From contig DATHBT010000067.1 in assembly GCA_035295985.1 (NCBI GenBank), positions 1 through 17,080 on the forward strand: a DNA stretch of 17,080 nt, read 5' to 3'. This DNA comes from JAIVGV01 sp035295985 (GTDB taxonomy: Bacteria; Acidobacteriota; Blastocatellia; Pyrinomonadales; Pyrinomonadaceae). A program made the position numbers and the translations under genes. The notes beneath the pieces were generated by a model that was not told the origin of the DNA, made no database searches, and saw only the letters and a list, made by a program, of their open reading frames with translations. Below, in pieces: positions 15,203-17,080 of this stretch. Position 1 is the stretch's first letter. Each line of letters opens with the position of its first letter.

Positions 15203-16906
15203 ATGAGAGTCCTCCCGCGGTTCATCCTCCGGCCCATCAGGCCGCACGCGCGCAAAATCTGGGCGTGGCGGCGTCACCTGACCGTGGCGCGCGTGATGTT
15301 CGCACTGCAATGCGTGACCTTCGGCGCGGCCGTCTCCTACCTGCTGACGGGGAGCCGCGCGCGTCTGCTCGACGAGTGGGGGCCGCGCGCGGACGCAGTC
15401 GCGCTCACCGTCGCCTCGATCCTCTTCGGCCTGCTGCACCGCCTGGGACGACGCCGCCTCGTCCCCTGGCTCGACCGCTACTTCTCGCCCGCGGCCTACG
15501 ACGAGCACCGCATCCTCTTCGACCTCGGCCAGGAGGCGCACGCCGCCGCCACCACCGATCAGCTCTACCACTTCATCGTCAACCGCATCCGCGAGGCGGT
15601 TGACACCGATTCGGTCGCCGTCTTCGTGCGCGACGACGCGACGGGCGACTTCGTCTGCCGCGCCTCGACGCAAAGGGACGCGCGCCTCGCCCCGCACCAG
15701 ACCGTGACCACGGGCGGCGGCGAACCCGCGCCCGACTGCTCTTCACTGAAACTCTCGCGGCGCGCCTTCACCGTGCAGCGGCTGCAATCGCTCGCACTGC
15801 CGCTCAGCGTCACGGCGGAAGACTTCGAGACGTGGGATCGCGCGTTCGCCTCCGAGCCGGACTCCGCGCGCGAGGCGCGCGCCCGTGAGCGGCGCACGCT
15901 CCAGCAGGCCGGCGCGCACCTGCTCGTGCAGATCAGGCTGAAGAACCGGCTCGTCGGCATCCTCTCGGTCGGCCCACGCAAAACGCGCCACCGCTACACG
16001 CAGTCGGACGCCGAGATGCTGATGTCGGTCGCCAGCCAGCTCGCCTTCGTCATCGAGAACTCGAAGATGGCCGAGCGGATGGTGGCCGAGGAGCGCCTGC
16101 GCCGCGACCTCGTCCTCGCCGCGGAGGTGCAGCAGCAGCTCTTCCCGGCCCGCGCCCCCACTTCGAGCGCGGCCGAGCTGGCCGGCTTCTGCCAGCCCGC
16201 GCGCGGCATCGGCGGCGACTACTACGACTTCCTCACCTTCGGCAACAACAAGATCGGCGTGGCCGTCGCGGACGTGTCGGGCAAGGGCATCTCGGCGGCG
16301 CTGCTGATGTCGAACGTACAGGCTTCGCTTCGCAGCCAAGCGCTCGCGCACAACTCGGACAGCACGGGCCGCCGGTCGCTCGCCGAACTCGTCTCGGCCA
16401 TGAACCGGCTGCTCTGCTCCTCCACGGGGCCGGCTTCTTACGTCACCTTCTTCTACGGCGAGTTCGACGAGGGCACGCGGAAGTTGACCTACGTCAACGC
16501 CGGCCACAACCCGCCGATGCTCCTGCGCGACGGCGAGACCGAGCCGGCCGCGCTCGGCCCGCGCCAGAACGGCGGCGGCCTCGGCCACCTTCACGCCGCG
16601 CGCCCCTACCTGCGGCTCGACAAGGGCGGCATGGTCGTCGGCCTCTTCGAGGACGTGGGCTACGAGGAGGAGACCGTCCAGCTCCGCCCCGGCGACCTCC
16701 TCCTCGCCTACACGGACGGCGTCACCGAGGCCGAGAACGCAGCGGGCGAAGAGTTCGGCGAGGCACAGCTTCAGGAAGTTTTGACCGACTCCGCCAGCCT
16801 GCCCGCCGCGAAGATTCGCGACGAGATCGTCCGCCGCGTGCTCGCCTGGTGCGAAGGCCAGCCGCAGCACGACGATCTCACCTTCGTCGTCCTCAAAGTC
16901 AAATAG
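15203..16906 (+). CDS. Membrane-anchored GAF-SpoIIE (RsbU-like) serine phosphatase
   Basis: The 567-residue product looks like a PP2C-type phosphatase that dephosphorylates an anti-sigma-factor antagonist in partner-switching signalling. Two hydrophobic segments (about 30-50 and 66-80) suggest membrane anchoring. A GAF-like sensor domain spans about 100-290. A short linker helix (AEERLRRDLVLAAEVQQQLF) leads to the SpoIIE domain, about 300-567, with metal-binding GGDYYD (337-342), DVSGKG (357-362), GHNPP (434-438), DGVTEA (505-510) and a C-terminal HDDLTFVV with Asp557 and Asp558. Between about 447 and 475 there are some 20-25 extra residues where relatives usually have a short LxxGG turn. The ATG at 15203 follows repeat A3 directly, with no ribosome binding site. 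No sigma, anti-sigma or STAS gene is nearby, so the target is unknown. Confidence 0.9.
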   Translation: MRVLPRFILRPIRPHARKIWAWRRHLTVARVMFALQCVTFGAAVSYLLTGSRARLLDEWGPRADAVALTVASILFGLLHRLGRRRLVPWLDRYFSPAAYDEHRILFDLGQEAHAAATTDQLYHFIVNRIREAVDTDSVAVFVRDDATGDFVCRASTQRDARLAPHQTVTTGGGEPAPDCSSLKLSRRAFTVQRLQSLALPLSVTAEDFETWDRAFASEPDSAREARARERRTLQQAGAHLLVQIRLKNRLVGILSVGPRKTRHRYTQSDAEMLMSVASQLAFVIENSKMAERMVAEERLRRDLVLAAEVQQQLFPARAPTSSAAELAGFCQPARGIGGDYYDFLTFGNNKIGVAVADVSGKGISAALLMSNVQASLRSQALAHNSDSTGRRSLAELVSAMNRLLCSSTGPASYVTFFYGEFDEGTRKLTYVNAGHNPPMLLRDGETEPAALGPRQNGGGLGHLHAARPYLRLDKGGMVVGLFEDVGYEEETVQLRPGDLLLAYTDGVTEAENAAGEEFGEAQLQEVLTDSASLPAAKIRDEIVRRVLAWCEGQPQHDDLTFVVLKVK

Positions 16907-16939
16907 CCGTGCGCGTAGCGTCCCGGTTCCGGCTTTTCT

Positions 16940-17030
16940 CTGTGCCCCCTCTGTGTCCTCCGTGCCTCCGTGGTGAGTGCTGATCATCCCCACTCACCAC
17001 GGAGGCACGGAGGACACGGAGGGGGCACAG
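16940..17030. repeat. 40-bp-arm hairpin repeat, family B copy 2
   Basis: Bases 16940-16979 pair with 16991-17030 with a single mismatch, around an 11-base loop. The right arm is CACGGAGG, CACGGAGG, A, CACGGAGG, GGG, CACAG, nearly the same unit order as the copy at 3260-3347. It lies 33 bases after the stop of the phosphatase gene and may act as its 3'-end hairpin. The remaining 50 bases to the window end contain TTTAAT near 17066 but no gene. Confidence 0.9.
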
Positions 17031-17080
17031 TGGACGAACCGAAGTAGGGGACCGCCAGCGCGGGTTTAATAAGTTCGCCC

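Overview
The window is about 17 kb of GC-rich DNA (two hand-counted 60-base samples are 73% GC) carrying eleven complete genes on both strands, short intergenic gaps and several dispersed palindromic repeats. The best pointer to the host is the 801-residue MacB-like permease at 12666-15071. It has the layout and sequence style of the 'acidobacterial duplicated orphan permease' family, and together with LarB, the SpoIIE-type phosphatase and the intergenic repeats it suggests an Acidobacteriota chromosome, perhaps Blastocatellia. This is inference: no rRNA or lineage marker is present. No phage, plasmid, IS or CRISPR feature was seen.

Layout. 1-3350 (+): a DUF4037/nucleotidyltransferase-like gene and proS, separated by a heptad-built inverted repeat. 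3390-5800 (-): a TPR lipoprotein with its own probably leaderless promoter, and an LCAT-like alpha/beta-hydrolase lipoprotein. 5900-7200 (-): a small coiled-coil protein and larB. 7197-7517 is a 321-base divergent intergenic region with a larB promoter candidate and a third repeat family. 7518-8975 (+): an exported beta-lactamase-fold serine hydrolase. 9099-12624 (+): a probable four-gene unit of ubiX, a GNAT acetyltransferase, a secreted protein with two copies of an unknown domain, and a UbiA-type prenyltransferase. It is bounded by a promoter touching a repeat and a candidate terminator. 12666-15071 (+): the orphan permease. 15203-16906 (+): a membrane-anchored GAF-SpoIIE phosphatase, followed by a hairpin repeat.

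The genes are mostly ordinary: translation, cofactor and quinone chemistry, envelope lipoproteins, signalling. The unusual signal lies between them. Three sequence-unrelated repeat families occupy six intergenic sites and all are built from short degenerate units. Family A uses 7-mers of the form (A/C)GTNRTY, with reverse-complement 7-mers in the other arm. Family B uses units close to CACRGAGG folded into 40-bp hairpins. Family C uses 7-mers close to TCRAATC. All three family A copies begin within 5 bases of an upstream stop codon. Two of them share 46 of 50 bases including part of the spacer, and one appears to supply the -35 box of ubiX. Related heptanucleotide repeats are known from filamentous cyanobacteria; whether this set forms a described system in the present lineage cannot be decided from the window.
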